Position numbers and translations under genes: made by a program. From positions 62,001 to 126,000 of the forward strand of contig NZ_JAEHOH010000009.1 of the NCBI RefSeq assembly GCF_016522505.1: a stretch of DNA of 64,000 nucleotides, written 5' to 3'. The stretch is from Leucobacter chromiisoli (GTDB lineage: Bacteria > Actinomycetota > Actinomycetes > Actinomycetales > Microbacteriaceae). Of this stretch, positions 45,215 to 54,596 are shown piece by piece (the stretch's first letter is position 1; the number at the start of each line of letters is the position of its first letter). The notes under the pieces were generated by a model that had not been told where the DNA came from, searched no databases, and worked only from the letters and a program-made list of their open reading frames with translations.

Positions 45215-46600
45215 TTGGACGAACAGGGGGAGAGCATCCCGGCGCCGGGCGGCGCCGACTCCTGGACGACGGCGGATCCCGAGGCGGGAGCCGGTGCGGC
45301 GGTGACGCTGCTGCGGGCGCTGATCCGCGAGGCCTGCGTCAATGACGGGGATCCGGCCTCGGGCCAGGAGATCCGCAACGTCCGGGTGCTGCAGCGCTTC
45401 CTCTCCGGCGTTCCCGACGGCGCGCTCGAGATGCAGGTGTTCGAATCGGCCCCGGGTCGCGCGTCGCTGATCGCGCGGGTGCGCGGCACGGATCCCGAGG
45501 CTCCGGCGCTGGGCCTGCTCGGGCACCTCGACGTGGTGCCCGTCGACCCCGACGGCTGGAGCCGCGACCCCTTCAGCGGCGAGATCATCGACGGCGAGGT
45601 GTGGGGCCGCGGGGCGGTCGACATGCTCTACCTCACGGCGGTGTTCGCCTGCGTGCTGCGCGAGGCGGCGCTCGCCCCCGAGCGGCCGCGCGGCGACCTC
45701 GTGCTGCTCGCCGTCGCCGACGAGGAGGCCGGCGGCGAGTACGGCCTGCACTGGCTGCTCCGCGAGCATCCCGGGGCGCTGCGCGTCACCGAGGTGCTCT
45801 CGGAATCGGGCGGCATGCGCTTCGGCGACCACGTCGCGATCGGCGTCGCGGAGAAGGGATCGGCCGGCCGTCGCCTGATCGTGCGCGGGGTGCCCGGGCA
45901 CGCCTCGATCCCCTACGGCGCGCAGAGCGCGGCGGTGCGCCTGGGCGAGGTGATGCAGCGGCTGGCGCTCTTCGAGCCCGCGATCCAGCTGGGCGAGCTG
46001 TGGAGCAGATTCGTGTCCGCCCGCGTCTCGGATCCACGGCTCGCCGAGCGGCTGCGCGATCCCGTGCGGCTCGACGCCGCCCTCGGGGAGCTCGGCGGCA
46101 TCGCGGGATACGCCCACGCGATCTCGCGGGTCACGCTCTCGCCGACGGTGCTGCGCGCGGGCAAGACGCACAACGTGATCCCGGGCAAGGGGCGCATCGA
46201 CCTCGACATCCGCACGCTGCCCGGCACGACGGACGAGGAGGTCGACGAGCTGCTGCGGCAGATGCTCGGCGAACTCGCGGACCGCGTCGAGATCCGTCAC
46301 CTGCGCGGCTGGGCGGCCACCTCCTCGCCCACCGACACGCCCCTCTACGCCGCCGTGGAGCGCGCGGTGACGGCGGTCTCAGGCGCACCGGTCGTCCCGA
46401 ACATGGCGGCGGGCGGTTCCGACGCGCGGCTCTTCAGAGAGCTCGGGATCCCGGCCTACGGTTTCGGCCTGCTCGGCCCGTCCTGGAGCTACGAGCGCTA
46501 CCGCGAGCACATCCACGGGCACGACGAGCGGATCGACACAGGTTCGGTGGGCCTGGCCCTGGAGGCTCTCCGCAGGATCGTGCGGGACAGGATCGGCTGA
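45215..46600 (+). CDS. M20-family metallopeptidase
   Basis: Zinc-dependent amidase or dipeptidase of the M20/ArgE/CPG2 group, about 461 residues. Metal and catalytic features are LLGHLDVVPV (first His and the Asp after), GRGAVDML (bridging Asp), ADEEAGGE (catalytic Glu), SESGG and the last His in HIHGHDERI. The lid/dimer domain starts near GVAEKGSAGRRL with HASIPYGAQ. A TTG start at 45215 with GAAGGAG seven bases upstream is preferred; an ATG at 45155 would add a 20-residue Arg-rich leader. Substrate class (peptide, N-acyl or N-carbamoyl amino acid) is open. Confidence 0.87.
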   Translation: MDEQGESIPAPGGADSWTTADPEAGAGAAVTLLRALIREACVNDGDPASGQEIRNVRVLQRFLSGVPDGALEMQVFESAPGRASLIARVRGTDPEAPALGLLGHLDVVPVDPDGWSRDPFSGEIIDGEVWGRGAVDMLYLTAVFACVLREAALAPERPRGDLVLLAVADEEAGGEYGLHWLLREHPGALRVTEVLSESGGMRFGDHVAIGVAEKGSAGRRLIVRGVPGHASIPYGAQSAAVRLGEVMQRLALFEPAIQLGELWSRFVSARVSDPRLAERLRDPVRLDAALGELGGIAGYAHAISRVTLSPTVLRAGKTHNVIPGKGRIDLDIRTLPGTTDEEVDELLRQMLGELADRVEIRHLRGWAATSSPTDTPLYAAVERAVTAVSGAPVVPNMAAGGSDARLFRELGIPAYGFGLLGPSWSYERYREHIHGHDERIDTGSVGLALEALRRIVRDRIG

Positions 46601-46682
46601 CGCGGATCGCGGGATGCACGAGCGGGCGGGCGGGAGCGGGCCGCACGAGCGGGCGGCCGCGAGGATACGAGGAAGGGCGCGA

Positions 46683-48173
46683 ATGGCGGCGACGGCGGTG
46701 TACCTCGGCGTGGACCTCGGCACCTCGAGCGTGAAGGCGGTGCTGCTGGACGCCCTCGGTCGCACGGTGGCCGACGCCCAGGTGCGCTACGGGGTCTCCC
46801 GGCCGCGCCCCTCCTGGGCGGAGCAGGATCCCGAGGCGTGGTGGCGGGCGTGCTGCGAGGCGATCCGAGCCGTCCTCGGCGCGGGGGCGTTCGACGTGCG
46901 CGCCGTCGGGCTCTCGGGGCAGATGCACGGGCTCGTGCTCGTGGACGCCGCCGGAGCGCCGCTGCGCCCGGCGATCATCTGGTCGGACGCTCGGTCGGGC
47001 GCGCAGGTGCGCGAGTGGGATCGCGTCGTCGGCGGCGACGCCGTCGAGGCGATCACCGGGATGCCCGTCGCGACCGGCATGCTGGGGGTCAGCCTCTCCT
47101 GGGTGCGCGAGAACGAGCCCGAGACCTACCTCGCCGCCCGCTACGCCGTGCTCCCCAAGGACTACGTGCGCTTCCGCCTGATCGGCGAGATCGCGACCGA
47201 GGCCACCGACGCCGCGGGGTCGCTGCTGTACGCGGTCCGCGAGCGGGAACCCGCCCTGGGCATCGCGGCCGCGCTCGGGCTCGACGCCGCGCTCCTGCCC
47301 CCGATCGGCCAGTCCCTCTCGACGGCGGGAGCCGTGACGGCCGAAGCAGGCGAGGCGACCGGCCTCGCTCCGGGGACGCCGGTCGCGTTCGGGGGAGGGG
47401 ATCAGCAGATGGCGGCGCTGGCGCTGGGCCTCGAGGATGCGGGGAGCGCCGCCGCGGCCATCAGCTCCGGCGGAACCGTGGTCAGGCGCACGCCCGCCCC
47501 GCTGGAGCCGGCATCGGGGGTGCACGTGATGCCGGCCGCGCGCCCGGAGCAGTGGTTCGCGATGGGCGTGGTGCTGGCCGCCGGGCTGGCCGTCGACTGG
47601 GTCGTGACCGGGCTGCTCGGGCGGCCCACGGCGTCCCCGGCCGCGATCGAGCGCATCATGGCGGAGGCGGCCGGAGTGCCGAGGGGCGCCGATGGGCTGA
47701 TGGCGTCGCCCCACCTCGGCGGCACCCGCACCCCGGTCGTCGACGCCCGCGCCCGCGCGCATCTCTTCGGGCTCGGGTACCAGCACTCCGGCGCGCACGC
47801 GGCCCGCGCCGTGGTCGAGGGGGTCTGCCTGTCGCTCGCGGGGTCGCTGGCGAGGATGTCGACGGCCGGCGAGCCGGTGCGCCGCCTCGTGATGACCGGC
47901 GGCGGCGCCCGCTTCCCCCTCTGGCGGCAGACCCTGGCCGACGCTGCGGGGCTCCCGGTCCTGGTGTCGTCCGACCTCGAGCACGCCGCCATGGGCGCCG
48001 CGATGGCGGGCGCCGCCGCGGTCGGCGAGGAGATCGCCTTCGACCCCGCGGAGCGCATCCGGATGACCGTGGAACCGGATCCGGCCGGGGTCGAGCTCTA
48101 CCGGGAGCGCGCCGGGACGCTCGCGGCCCTCGAGGCGGCGGTGGGCCCGCTGCTCCGCGGAGCGCCGGCCTGA
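46683..48173 (+). CDS. xylB: FGGY carbohydrate kinase, xylulokinase-like
   Basis: Phosphorylates D-xylulose or a related ketose. N-terminal phosphate loop LGVDLGTSSVKAV, xylulokinase signature VGLSGQMHGLVLVD (about residue 77), IIWSDARS, and a second ATPase half with ISSGGTVV and VMTGGGARFPLWRQTLAD. Length 496 is typical. GAGGAAGGG precedes the ATG. It follows the M20 gene by about 80 bases. A transaldolase-like gene lies just downstream beyond an SDR on the other strand, which suggests local pentose or polyol use. Confidence 0.88.
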   Translation: MAATAVYLGVDLGTSSVKAVLLDALGRTVADAQVRYGVSRPRPSWAEQDPEAWWRACCEAIRAVLGAGAFDVRAVGLSGQMHGLVLVDAAGAPLRPAIIWSDARSGAQVREWDRVVGGDAVEAITGMPVATGMLGVSLSWVRENEPETYLAARYAVLPKDYVRFRLIGEIATEATDAAGSLLYAVREREPALGIAAALGLDAALLPPIGQSLSTAGAVTAEAGEATGLAPGTPVAFGGGDQQMAALALGLEDAGSAAAAISSGGTVVRRTPAPLEPASGVHVMPAARPEQWFAMGVVLAAGLAVDWVVTGLLGRPTASPAAIERIMAEAAGVPRGADGLMASPHLGGTRTPVVDARARAHLFGLGYQHSGAHAARAVVEGVCLSLAGSLARMSTAGEPVRRLVMTGGGARFPLWRQTLADAAGLPVLVSSDLEHAAMGAAMAGAAAVGEEIAFDPAERIRMTVEPDPAGVELYRERAGTLAALEAAVGPLLRGAPA

Positions 48174-48251
48174 GCGCCTGAGCGCCTGAGCCCCCGAACG
48201 CCTGAGACCGGAGCCGAGGGCCGCGGTGCGCGCGGCCCGCGGTCGCCCGGA

Positions 48252-48995
48252 TCACATCGGCTCGGCCGCGCTCCAGAGGCTCCAGACCGTGGTGCGCAGG
48301 CGGCGCGGCTGGCCGAGCACGGTGACGACGGCGAACGCGACGTCCTCGGGCCGGAGATAGGGCCCCTCCTCGGGCGGGAGCCCGCCGAAGCGGCCGGTCG
48401 AGGCCGCGAACCCCGTGTTCACGGCGGCCGGGGCGATCGTGCTGACCCGAATGCCCTCGGCACGCACCTCCCGGTCGAGCGACAGCGCGAACTGCCGCTG
48501 CGCCGCCTTGGTGGCGGCGTACACGGCCTCGCTGCCGCCGCCGTGGCCGAGCCCGGCGGCCGAGCTCATGACGACGACGTCGCCGCCTCCCTCCCGCGAG
48601 CGGAAGTGCGCGACGGCGGCCCTGGCGAGCCAGACGGTGCCGAGGAAGTTCGTGTCGCTCATGGCGGCGATCTCGTCGTCGGTGTGGTCCAGCAGCCCGC
48701 CGAAGCGGCCCACCCCGGCGTTCGCGACGACGCTGTCGACGCGGCCCCACCGGTCCGCTCCGGCGCGGATCGCCCGCTGCGCGACCTCGGGGTCGCCGGC
48801 GTCGCCGACCACGATCTCCGTGCAGTCCGGCCCGAGCCCGGCGGCGATCCCGCGCACGGCCTCGGGGCGCAGGTCGACCAGCACGACGCGCGCGCCGCGC
48901 TCCGTCAGGTCGCGCGCGATCGCGGCGCCGATCCCGGATCCCGCCCCGGTCACGACGACGACGGTTCCGGCGAGGTCGCGCGCGTCCGATCCCAT
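48252..48995 (-). CDS. SDR-family oxidoreductase
   Basis: Short-chain dehydrogenase of 247 residues. Cofactor loop TGAGSGIGAAIA, Asp after strand two (LVDLRPE, favouring NAD), ANAGVG, Ser in VMSSAAGL and catalytic YAATKAA. The C-terminus is shorter than usual for sugar dehydrogenases and ends SLWSAAEPM. The start at 48995 has GAAAGG upstream. It is convergent with the xylulokinase gene and divergent from the transaldolase-like gene. A polyol or sugar substrate is a guess from context. Confidence 0.88.
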   Translation of the reverse strand: MGSDARDLAGTVVVVTGAGSGIGAAIARDLTERGARVVLVDLRPEAVRGIAAGLGPDCTEIVVGDAGDPEVAQRAIRAGADRWGRVDSVVANAGVGRFGGLLDHTDDEIAAMSDTNFLGTVWLARAAVAHFRSREGGGDVVVMSSAAGLGHGGGSEAVYAATKAAQRQFALSLDREVRAEGIRVSTIAPAAVNTGFAASTGRFGGLPPEEGPYLRPEDVAFAVVTVLGQPRRLRTTVWSLWSAAEPM

Positions 48996-49119
48996 GCGTG
49001 TGCCTTTCGACGGGGTGGCCTCTGGAGTACTCTGATTCTGCATCCAGGTGAGCACTGCGCACAAACGAACGGACCCGGTCGCGGGTCGCGAGGCGCCGAG
49101 CCGGCGCGAGAGGATCCGA

Positions 49120-49755
49120 ATGAAGCTGTACGCCGATAGCGCGAGGGTCGAAGAGGTCGTGCCGATGCTGCAGGACGGGCTCATCGCGGGGGTGACGTCG
49201 AACCCGACGATCCTCCACCGGGACGGGCGTACGCGGGCCGAGCTTCCGGAGCTCTACGAGGCGTTCGCCGAGGCGGGCGCCGGCGAGATCTTCATGCAGG
49301 CGACCGGCGGCGACCGCGCGCAGCTCCTCGCGGACGCCGAGCGGATCGCGGCCTTCGGCGAGCTGGCCGTCGTGAAGCTCCCGGCGACGCCCGCGGGCTT
49401 CCGGGTCGCGGCGACCCTGGTGCGGCGCGATGTGCGCGTGCTGCTGACCGCGGTGTACAGCCTGGCCCAGACGGCCTACGCAGGATCCCTCGGCGTCGAC
49501 TACATCGCGCCGTACTACGGGAGGATCGTCGACTCGGGCGCCGACGGGCTGGCGACGATCACCCGGATGGAGCGGATCCTCGCCCCGACGCGCACCCGCA
49601 CGCTGGTCGCGAGCGTGCGTTCGGCGGAGGCCGCCGCGACCCTCGCGCTGAACGGCGCGACGCACCTCACCGCCGGGGTCCCGGTGCTGGAGGCGATGCT
49701 CGTGGACCCGGAGACCGAGGCCACGGCCTCCGAGTTCGAGAGGATCGCACGATGA
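49120..49755 (+). CDS. Transaldolase / fructose-6-phosphate aldolase-like protein
   Basis: Class I aldolase of the small TalC/F6P-aldolase group, 211 residues. MKLYADSARVEEV and VTSNPTIL form the family's N-terminal blocks, and the Schiff-base Lys86 is in AVVKLPATPAG. SLAQTAYAGSLGVDYIAPYYGRI is typical, with the Gln/Tyr pair seen in aldolases of this group. GAGAGGA precedes the ATG. It overlaps a cupin gene by four bases. It may cleave fructose 6-phosphate or dihydroxyacetone-type substrates, or act as a true transaldolase. Confidence 0.87.
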   Translation: MKLYADSARVEEVVPMLQDGLIAGVTSNPTILHRDGRTRAELPELYEAFAEAGAGEIFMQATGGDRAQLLADAERIAAFGELAVVKLPATPAGFRVAATLVRRDVRVLLTAVYSLAQTAYAGSLGVDYIAPYYGRIVDSGADGLATITRMERILAPTRTRTLVASVRSAEAAATLALNGATHLTAGVPVLEAMLVDPETEATASEFERIAR

Positions 49756-50048
49756 ACGAGACGCACACGGGATCGCACGGCGAGGTGCAGCTCGAGAACG
49801 AGATCTTCCGGGTGACGCGGTGGACGATCGAGCCGGGCGGCGCCATCCCCATGCACCGACACGAGCACGAGTACGTGGTGGTGCCGATGGTCACCGACAC
49901 CATGCACGTGACCGACGCCGACGGCGCGGAGACCGTGTCGGAGCTCGTGGCGGGGCGCAGCTACACGCGGCCGGCCGGGTCCGAGCACCGGATCGAGAAC
50001 CGCGGATCCGGCACGATCGCGTTCGTGGAGGTCGAGCGCCTGGCGTAG
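49752..50048 (+). CDS. Small single-domain cupin
   Basis: A 98-residue cupin barrel. The metal motif is PMHRHEHEYVVVP (two His, a third His/Glu position) with a second motif in PAGSEHRIENRG. The start overlaps the aldolase stop by four bases, so both are made together. Such cupins may act as sugar isomerases, lyases or small-molecule sensors; nothing specific can be assigned. Confidence 0.82.
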   Translation: MNETHTGSHGEVQLENEIFRVTRWTIEPGGAIPMHRHEHEYVVVPMVTDTMHVTDADGAETVSELVAGRSYTRPAGSEHRIENRGSGTIAFVEVERLA

Positions 50049-50091
50049 GGGCTCGCTCCATCCGTCCGAGCGGCTTCCGGAGCCTCTTCGT

Positions 50092-50105
50092 TGTAGGAAC
50101 CTACA
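50092..50105. promoter_or_regulatory. Palindromic operator upstream of the sodium symporter gene
   Basis: TGTAGG-AA-CCTACA, a perfect 6+2+6 palindrome about 130 bases before the symporter start. It matches, at 13 of 14 bases, the minus-strand reading of the element at 53045-53058 next to the PucR regulator gene. The shared word TGTAGGAA(C/G)CTACA is the best candidate for the PucR binding site. Confidence 0.72.
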
Positions 50106-50237
50106 CTTCCGTCGTGTCCCGTTGGAGGGCGCGACGGCCTTTCGGCGCAGTGCTAGGCCGTGCCCGCGACGGTGGGAACAATGGATGCGACGACTGTGGG
50201 GCCTTCACCGCCGAAGCGCTCCGAAACGGAGGAAATC

Positions 50238-51671
50238 GTGTCTTTGGATCTTGTGGTCATCCTCGCCTACCTCGTGGTGATGCTGCTCTTCGGCTACCTC
50301 GGGTACCGGCGTGCGAACAGCAACGACGACTTCCTGGTCGCGGGCCGCCGTCTCGGCCCGCTGTTCTACATGGGCACCCTCGCCGCGGTCGTGCTGGGCG
50401 GCGCCTCGACCATCGGCGGTGTGCGACTGGGCTACACGTACGGCATCTCCGGCATGTGGATGGTGTTCTGGCTGGGCGTCGGCATCGTCGCGCTGAGCCT
50501 GCTCTTCTCGGGCACGCTCACCCGCCTGCGCGTCTACTCCCTCCCGGAGATGCTGGAGCGCCGGTACGGCACGGCGACCAGCCGGGTGATCGGCGGAGTC
50601 GTGATGATCGCCTACGACCTGATGGTGGCCGTCACCTCGGTGCTCGCCATCGCCGCCGTGGTCGACGTGATCCTCGGGGTGCCGGCGACCCCCGCGATCC
50701 TGATCGGCGGAGGCGTTGTCGTGATCTACAGCGTGCTCGGCGGTATGTGGTCGATCTCCCTGACCGACATCCTCCAGTTCCTGATCATGACCGTCGGCAT
50801 CTTCCTGATCCTCCTGCCCATGGGCGTCGGGCAGGCGGGCGGCTGGTCCGGCCTGAAGCTGGAGCTCCCCGAGAGCTACTTCGACCTCGGCAGCATGGGC
50901 GGCAGCACGATCTTCACGTACTTCCTCATCTACTTCTTCGGCATCATCATCGGGCAGGACGTCTGGCAGCGGGTGTTCACCGCGCGCTCCCCGAAGATCG
51001 CGAAGTACGGCGGGCTCGGCGCGGGCGTCTACTGCATGATCTACGCCGTGGCCGGCGCGGTCATCGGCATGGCCGCTGCGGCCCTCTTCCCCGATCTGGA
51101 TGCGCCCGACAAGGCGTTCGCCGTGCTGGCCGAGGGCGTGCTGCCCGACGGTCTGAGCGGCCTGGTGCTCGCCGCCGCGCTCGCGGCGATCATGTCGACG
51201 GCGAGCGCGACGATCCTCGCCTCCTCCACCGTCTTCGGCAACGACGTGTGGGGCGTGCTCGTCAAGAAGAGCGCGCGCATGGAGTCGATGAGGGAGAGCC
51301 GCTGGTGGACCCTCGCCGCGGGCGTCGTCGTCATCCTGGTGGCCCTGGTGGTCCGCGACGTGGTGACGGCCCTCACCGTCGCGTACAACCTCCTCGTCGG
51401 CGGCCTGCTCGTCCCCGTGGTCGCCGCGCTGTTCTGGCGTCGTGCGACGTCCCAGGGGGCCTTCGCGTCGATCCTCGTCGGCAGCGCGGTGGTGATCGCG
51501 TCGATGGCGATCTTCGGGCTCGCCGCGGATCAGCCGATCTACTTCGGTCTCGTCGCCAGCGCCTTCGCGATGGTCGTCACGAGCCTGCTCGGGCCGAGGA
51601 AGGACGAGGCGACGCTCGTGGAGCGCAGCCGCGCATCCGAGGAGCGCCGGGAGGTGCCGGTGCGCGACTGA
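50238..51671 (+). CDS. Sodium:solute symporter (SSS family)
   Basis: Integral membrane transporter of about 477 residues with 12-13 hydrophobic helices. It resembles SSS proteins such as PutP or pantothenate/urea-type carriers: FLVAGRRLGPLFYMGTLAA, GGASTIGGVRLGYTYG, and an intact Na-site-like AALAAIMSTASATILASSTVFGND. A GTG start at 50238 with GGAGGA five bases upstream is preferred over the upstream GTG. The module with PucR and the ureohydrolase suggests uptake of a guanidino compound such as agmatine or guanidinobutyrate. Confidence 0.88.
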   Translation: MSLDLVVILAYLVVMLLFGYLGYRRANSNDDFLVAGRRLGPLFYMGTLAAVVLGGASTIGGVRLGYTYGISGMWMVFWLGVGIVALSLLFSGTLTRLRVYSLPEMLERRYGTATSRVIGGVVMIAYDLMVAVTSVLAIAAVVDVILGVPATPAILIGGGVVVIYSVLGGMWSISLTDILQFLIMTVGIFLILLPMGVGQAGGWSGLKLELPESYFDLGSMGGSTIFTYFLIYFFGIIIGQDVWQRVFTARSPKIAKYGGLGAGVYCMIYAVAGAVIGMAAAALFPDLDAPDKAFAVLAEGVLPDGLSGLVLAAALAAIMSTASATILASSTVFGNDVWGVLVKKSARMESMRESRWWTLAAGVVVILVALVVRDVVTALTVAYNLLVGGLLVPVVAALFWRRATSQGAFASILVGSAVVIASMAIFGLAADQPIYFGLVASAFAMVVTSLLGPRKDEATLVERSRASEERREVPVRD

Positions 51672-51677
51672 CCGCGG

Positions 51678-53036
51678 TCACCGGCCGAGCGGTTTGATCA
51701 TGCGGTGGCGCACGGTGAGCCGCCGCTCGGCGGCCCAGACGGCGACGCGGAGATCGGAGATGCCCGTCAGCGTGAGCGGATCCCGGCCGCTGAGCTCCGC
51801 GATCCGCGCGAGACGGTGGCGCACGGTGTTGACGTGGACGAACAGCCGCTCGGCCGTCGCCTGCAGCTGCCGATCCTCGGCGATGAACGCCGAGAGCGTC
51901 GCCATCAGGTCGCCCCGGCCGATCTCGTCGGCCCTGACGATCGGATCGACGAGCTGCTCGATGAACGGCGCCAGCTGCTCGGGGGCCTGCTGCTCGAGCA
52001 GGGCGTCGAGCGAGGCGAGCTGATCCGGGCCGGCCACGCCGCCCCGGCTGCGCGCGAGGCGGAGCGAGGCCCGGGCCTCGCTGAACGCCTGCCGGAGACT
52101 GCCGAGCGAGACGACCGTGCTGTAGCCGCACACGAGGCCGAGCGATGAGAAGGAGTCGTCGGTCTCGGGGCTGGTGATCAGGGCGACCTCGCGCGAGGTC
52201 GTGCCGATCAGCCCGTTCGCCCAGCGACGGCCGATCGCGCCCTCACTGCCGGCGGGCCAGAAGGAGACCCTGAGGCGATCCGGATCGAGGCCCTGGGATT
52301 CGATCTCGGGCAGGAGCGCCGCGGGGTGGGCGAGGCCGCCGATGATGAGGTCGATCAGCTGCCCGAGGCGCTGCTGCAGCTCGAGCAGCTCCCGCGCCTG
52401 CTCGACGTTCGAGAACTCGAGGAGGCTCTCCAGCTGGTCCATGAACGCGGTCGAGGGGGCCTCCCCGTCCGCCCTCCACACGAGGGCGCCGCCCGCCTCG
52501 TCCCGGCCCACCTCGCCGCCGAGCGCGTCGGCGACCTCGCGCAGCAGCGCCTCCTCTCCGGCTCCATCGCGCGCCAGCGTCAGGAGGCGCGCGAGCAACG
52601 ACGTCTCGCGCCTCCTCGCGTCGCTCTCGATCTGGCTCCGCCTCCGGAGGACGGAGTCGTTCACCGCGAGGAAGGGGATCCCGTGCTCGAGGAGGAGGAG
52701 CGGCATGCCGCGACGGCGGCAGGCCTCGAGAAGCTCCTCGGGCGGCTCGAGGTGGACCTCGCCGAGGCCGAGCGCAATGCCCGCGACGCCCGCCTCGTCG
52801 AGCGCATCGACGAACACGTGGGCCGCGCGGGGTCGCACGATCGAGCTGCCCAGGGTGCAGACGAGCTCGTGCCGTCGCAGATGGGGGCGCGGATCGAGCT
52901 GCTCGGTCGCGTGCACCCAGAAGACGGGCCGCCGCTCGGCTCCGCGGGGGAGCACGGCGGCGGTCGCCGACAGGGTGCCGTCGGCGAGCAGATCGCCGAC
53001 GGTCACGGACGCTTCAGGGGACCGGGTCTCGACCAT
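51678..53036 (-). CDS. PucR-family transcriptional regulator
   Basis: Regulator of 452 residues. The N-terminal PucR ligand-binding domain (about 10-140; [21 protein letters not shown]) and central region (about 220-330) precede a C-terminal PucR-type helix-turn-helix ([25 protein letters not shown]). The ATG at 53036 lies only nine bases from a copy of the TGTAGGAA(C/G)CTACA element, so autoregulation is likely. It runs convergently to the symporter gene and divergently from the ureohydrolase gene. PucR proteins typically respond to nitrogen-rich substrates. Confidence 0.9.
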   Translation of the reverse strand: MVETRSPEASVTVGDLLADGTLSATAAVLPRGAERRPVFWVHATEQLDPRPHLRRHELVCTLGSSIVRPRAAHVFVDALDEAGVAGIALGLGEVHLEPPEELLEACRRRGMPLLLLEHGIPFLAVNDSVLRRRSQIESDARRRETSLLARLLTLARDGAGEEALLREVADALGGEVGRDEAGGALVWRADGEAPSTAFMDQLESLLEFSNVEQARELLELQQRLGQLIDLIIGGLAHPAALLPEIESQGLDPDRLRVSFWPAGSEGAIGRRWANGLIGTTSREVALITSPETDDSFSSLGLVCGYSTVVSLGSLRQAFSEARASLRLARSRGGVAGPDQLASLDALLEQQAPEQLAPFIEQLVDPIVRADEIGRGDLMATLSAFIAEDRQLQATAERLFVHVNTVRHRLARIAELSGRDPLTLTGISDLRVAVWAAERRLTVRHRMIKPLGR

Positions 53037-53044
53037 GCATCGAT

Positions 53045-53058
53045 TGTAGCTTCCTACA
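53045..53058. promoter_or_regulatory. PucR-linked palindrome between regulator and ureohydrolase genes
   Basis: TGTAGCTTCCTACA; on the minus strand TGTAGGAAGCTACA. Only one of 14 bases differs from the element at 50092-50105. It lies in the 173-base divergent gap, 9-22 bases before the pucR-like start, where it could control both genes. Confidence 0.72.
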
Positions 53059-53209
53059 TCGCAATCGGGTGCTGCTGGAGGTGCGTCCCGATCGATCCCG
53101 CGTCTCGTTGGCGAAGCGGATAATGAGTCTGACTCGCCGGTACCGGGTGGACGGTCGTGGCCCAGGGCCGCGCGGATCGCTCGCCCGCATGAAGCAGAAG
53201 GGTTCCCAC

Positions 53210-54175
53210 TTGAGCACGAGCACCCCAGTCCCCCCGATCGACGGCCAGCTCTCCCCCCGCTACGCGGGCTTCACGACGTTCGCCCGCCTGCCCCGCATCG
53301 ACGACGTCGCCGAGCACGACCTCGCCGTGGTCGGCGTGCCGTTCGACAGCGGCGTGACCTTCCGGCCGGGGGCCCGCTTCGGCCCCGGTGGCATCCGGGA
53401 GGCCTCCCGGCTGCTGCGCCCCTACAATCCCGCGCTGGAGGTCGCACCGTTCGAAGCGGTGCAGGTGGTCGACGCCGGCGACATCGACTGCAACCCGTTC
53501 GACATCACGACGGCGCTCGGCGAGATCGAGGCCGGCATCTCGGCGCTCGCGAAGGGCGGCAAGCCGGTCATGGTGCTGGGCGGGGATCATACGATCGCGC
53601 TCGCGTCGCTGCGCGCCCTGCATCGCGAGCACGGCCCCCTGGCGCTCGTGCACTTCGACGCGCACCTCGACACGTGGGGACCCTACTTCGACACGCCCGT
53701 CACCCACGGCACGCCGTTCCGCGTCGCGATCGAGGAGGGGCTGCTGCTGAAGGAGCACTCGGCTCACGTGGGCATCCGCGGCTCCCTCTACAGCGCCGAC
53801 GACCTCAGCGATGACGAGGAGCTCGGGTTCACGATCGTCCACGCCCGGGAGTTCCACACGACCCCGTTCACGGAGATCATCGAACGCATCAGCGCGCGCA
53901 TCGGCGATGCCCCCCTGTACATCTCCATCGACATCGACGTGCTCGATCCCGCGCACGCTCCCGGCACCGGCACGCCGGAGGCCGGAGGGCTGACGAGTCG
54001 CGAGCTGCTCGAGCTGCTGCGGGGCCTGCGCGGCAAGAACCTCGTCGGCGCCGACGTCGTCGAGGTCGCGCCGGCGTACGACCACGCGAGCATCACCTCG
54101 GTGGCCGCGTCGCACTGCGCCTACGATCTCGTCTCGATCATGGGCGCGCGCGTCGCGAGCCGGTCGGGTCGGTAG
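53210..54175 (+). CDS. speB: Ureohydrolase: agmatinase/guanidinobutyrase family
   Basis: Binuclear manganese enzyme that removes urea from a guanidino compound. Metal motifs: [11 protein letters not shown] (His), HFDAHLDTW (Asp-x-His-x-Asp) and [19 protein letters not shown]. Length about 321. A TTG start at 53210 with AGAAGGG seven bases upstream is favoured over ATG 53189, which has no ribosome site. [18 protein letters not shown] is typical of agmatinase/guanidinobutyrase relatives rather than arginase. It is divergent from the PucR gene with the operator in between. Confidence 0.9.
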   Translation: MSTSTPVPPIDGQLSPRYAGFTTFARLPRIDDVAEHDLAVVGVPFDSGVTFRPGARFGPGGIREASRLLRPYNPALEVAPFEAVQVVDAGDIDCNPFDITTALGEIEAGISALAKGGKPVMVLGGDHTIALASLRALHREHGPLALVHFDAHLDTWGPYFDTPVTHGTPFRVAIEEGLLLKEHSAHVGIRGSLYSADDLSDDEELGFTIVHAREFHTTPFTEIIERISARIGDAPLYISIDIDVLDPAHAPGTGTPEAGGLTSRELLELLRGLRGKNLVGADVVEVAPAYDHASITSVAASHCAYDLVSIMGARVASRSGR

Positions 54176-54203
54176 CGAGGGCCGGCCGTGTCGCCCCGTC
54201 GTC

Positions 54204-54596
54204 TCAGTCGAAGAGGTCGCCCAGCCAGTCCATCGGCTTCTTCTGCTTCCGACGGTGGCCGTCGCGCGACGAGCCGTAGCGGGGGTCGTCGTAGCGGCGG
54301 TCGCCGTAGCCGCGATCCCGATCCTCGTACCGGCGGTCGTCGTATCGAGGCTGCCCGTAGGGCTGCTGAGCGGGAGGGGCGTAGGGCTGCTGCGGCGCCG
54401 CCGGGGGAGCCGAGGGAGCGGGAGGAGCAGTGGAGGCCGGCGGGGCCGCGGCCTCGGCTTCGGCCTGGGCGCGCTCGAGGATCTTGTCGAGCTCGCCGCG
54501 GTCGAGCCAGACGCCGCGGCACTGGGGGCAGTAGTCGATCTCGATCCCCTGGCGCTCGCTCATGAGCAGGGTCGTTCCGTCGCTCGGGCAGTTCAT
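54204..54596 (-). CDS. Small TFIIB-type zinc-ribbon protein
   Basis: A 130-residue protein with an N-terminal zinc ribbon: CPSDG (about residue 3) and YCPQCRGVWLDRGELDKI (about 22), the family's C-x2-C plus W-x-D/E-x-G-E-L signature. A Pro/Ala-rich linker, a repetitive Arg/Asp/Tyr tract (DDRRYEDRDRGYGDRRY) and a short WLGDLFD tail follow. Proteins of this kind are widespread in actinobacteria and have no settled role; the disordered tract may mediate protein or RNA contacts. Confidence 0.82.
   Translation of the reverse strand: MNCPSDGTTLLMSERQGIEIDYCPQCRGVWLDRGELDKILERAQAEAEAAAPPASTAPPAPSAPPAAPQQPYAPPAQQPYGQPRYDDRRYEDRDRGYGDRRYDDPRYGSSRDGHRRKQKKPMDWLGDLFD

Noticed and set aside
48171-48205. 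Short tandem TGAGCGCC-like repeats after the xylulokinase gene
   Set aside because: Only about two exact eight-base copies plus degenerate ones; too small to call a functional repeat, satellite or CRISPR.
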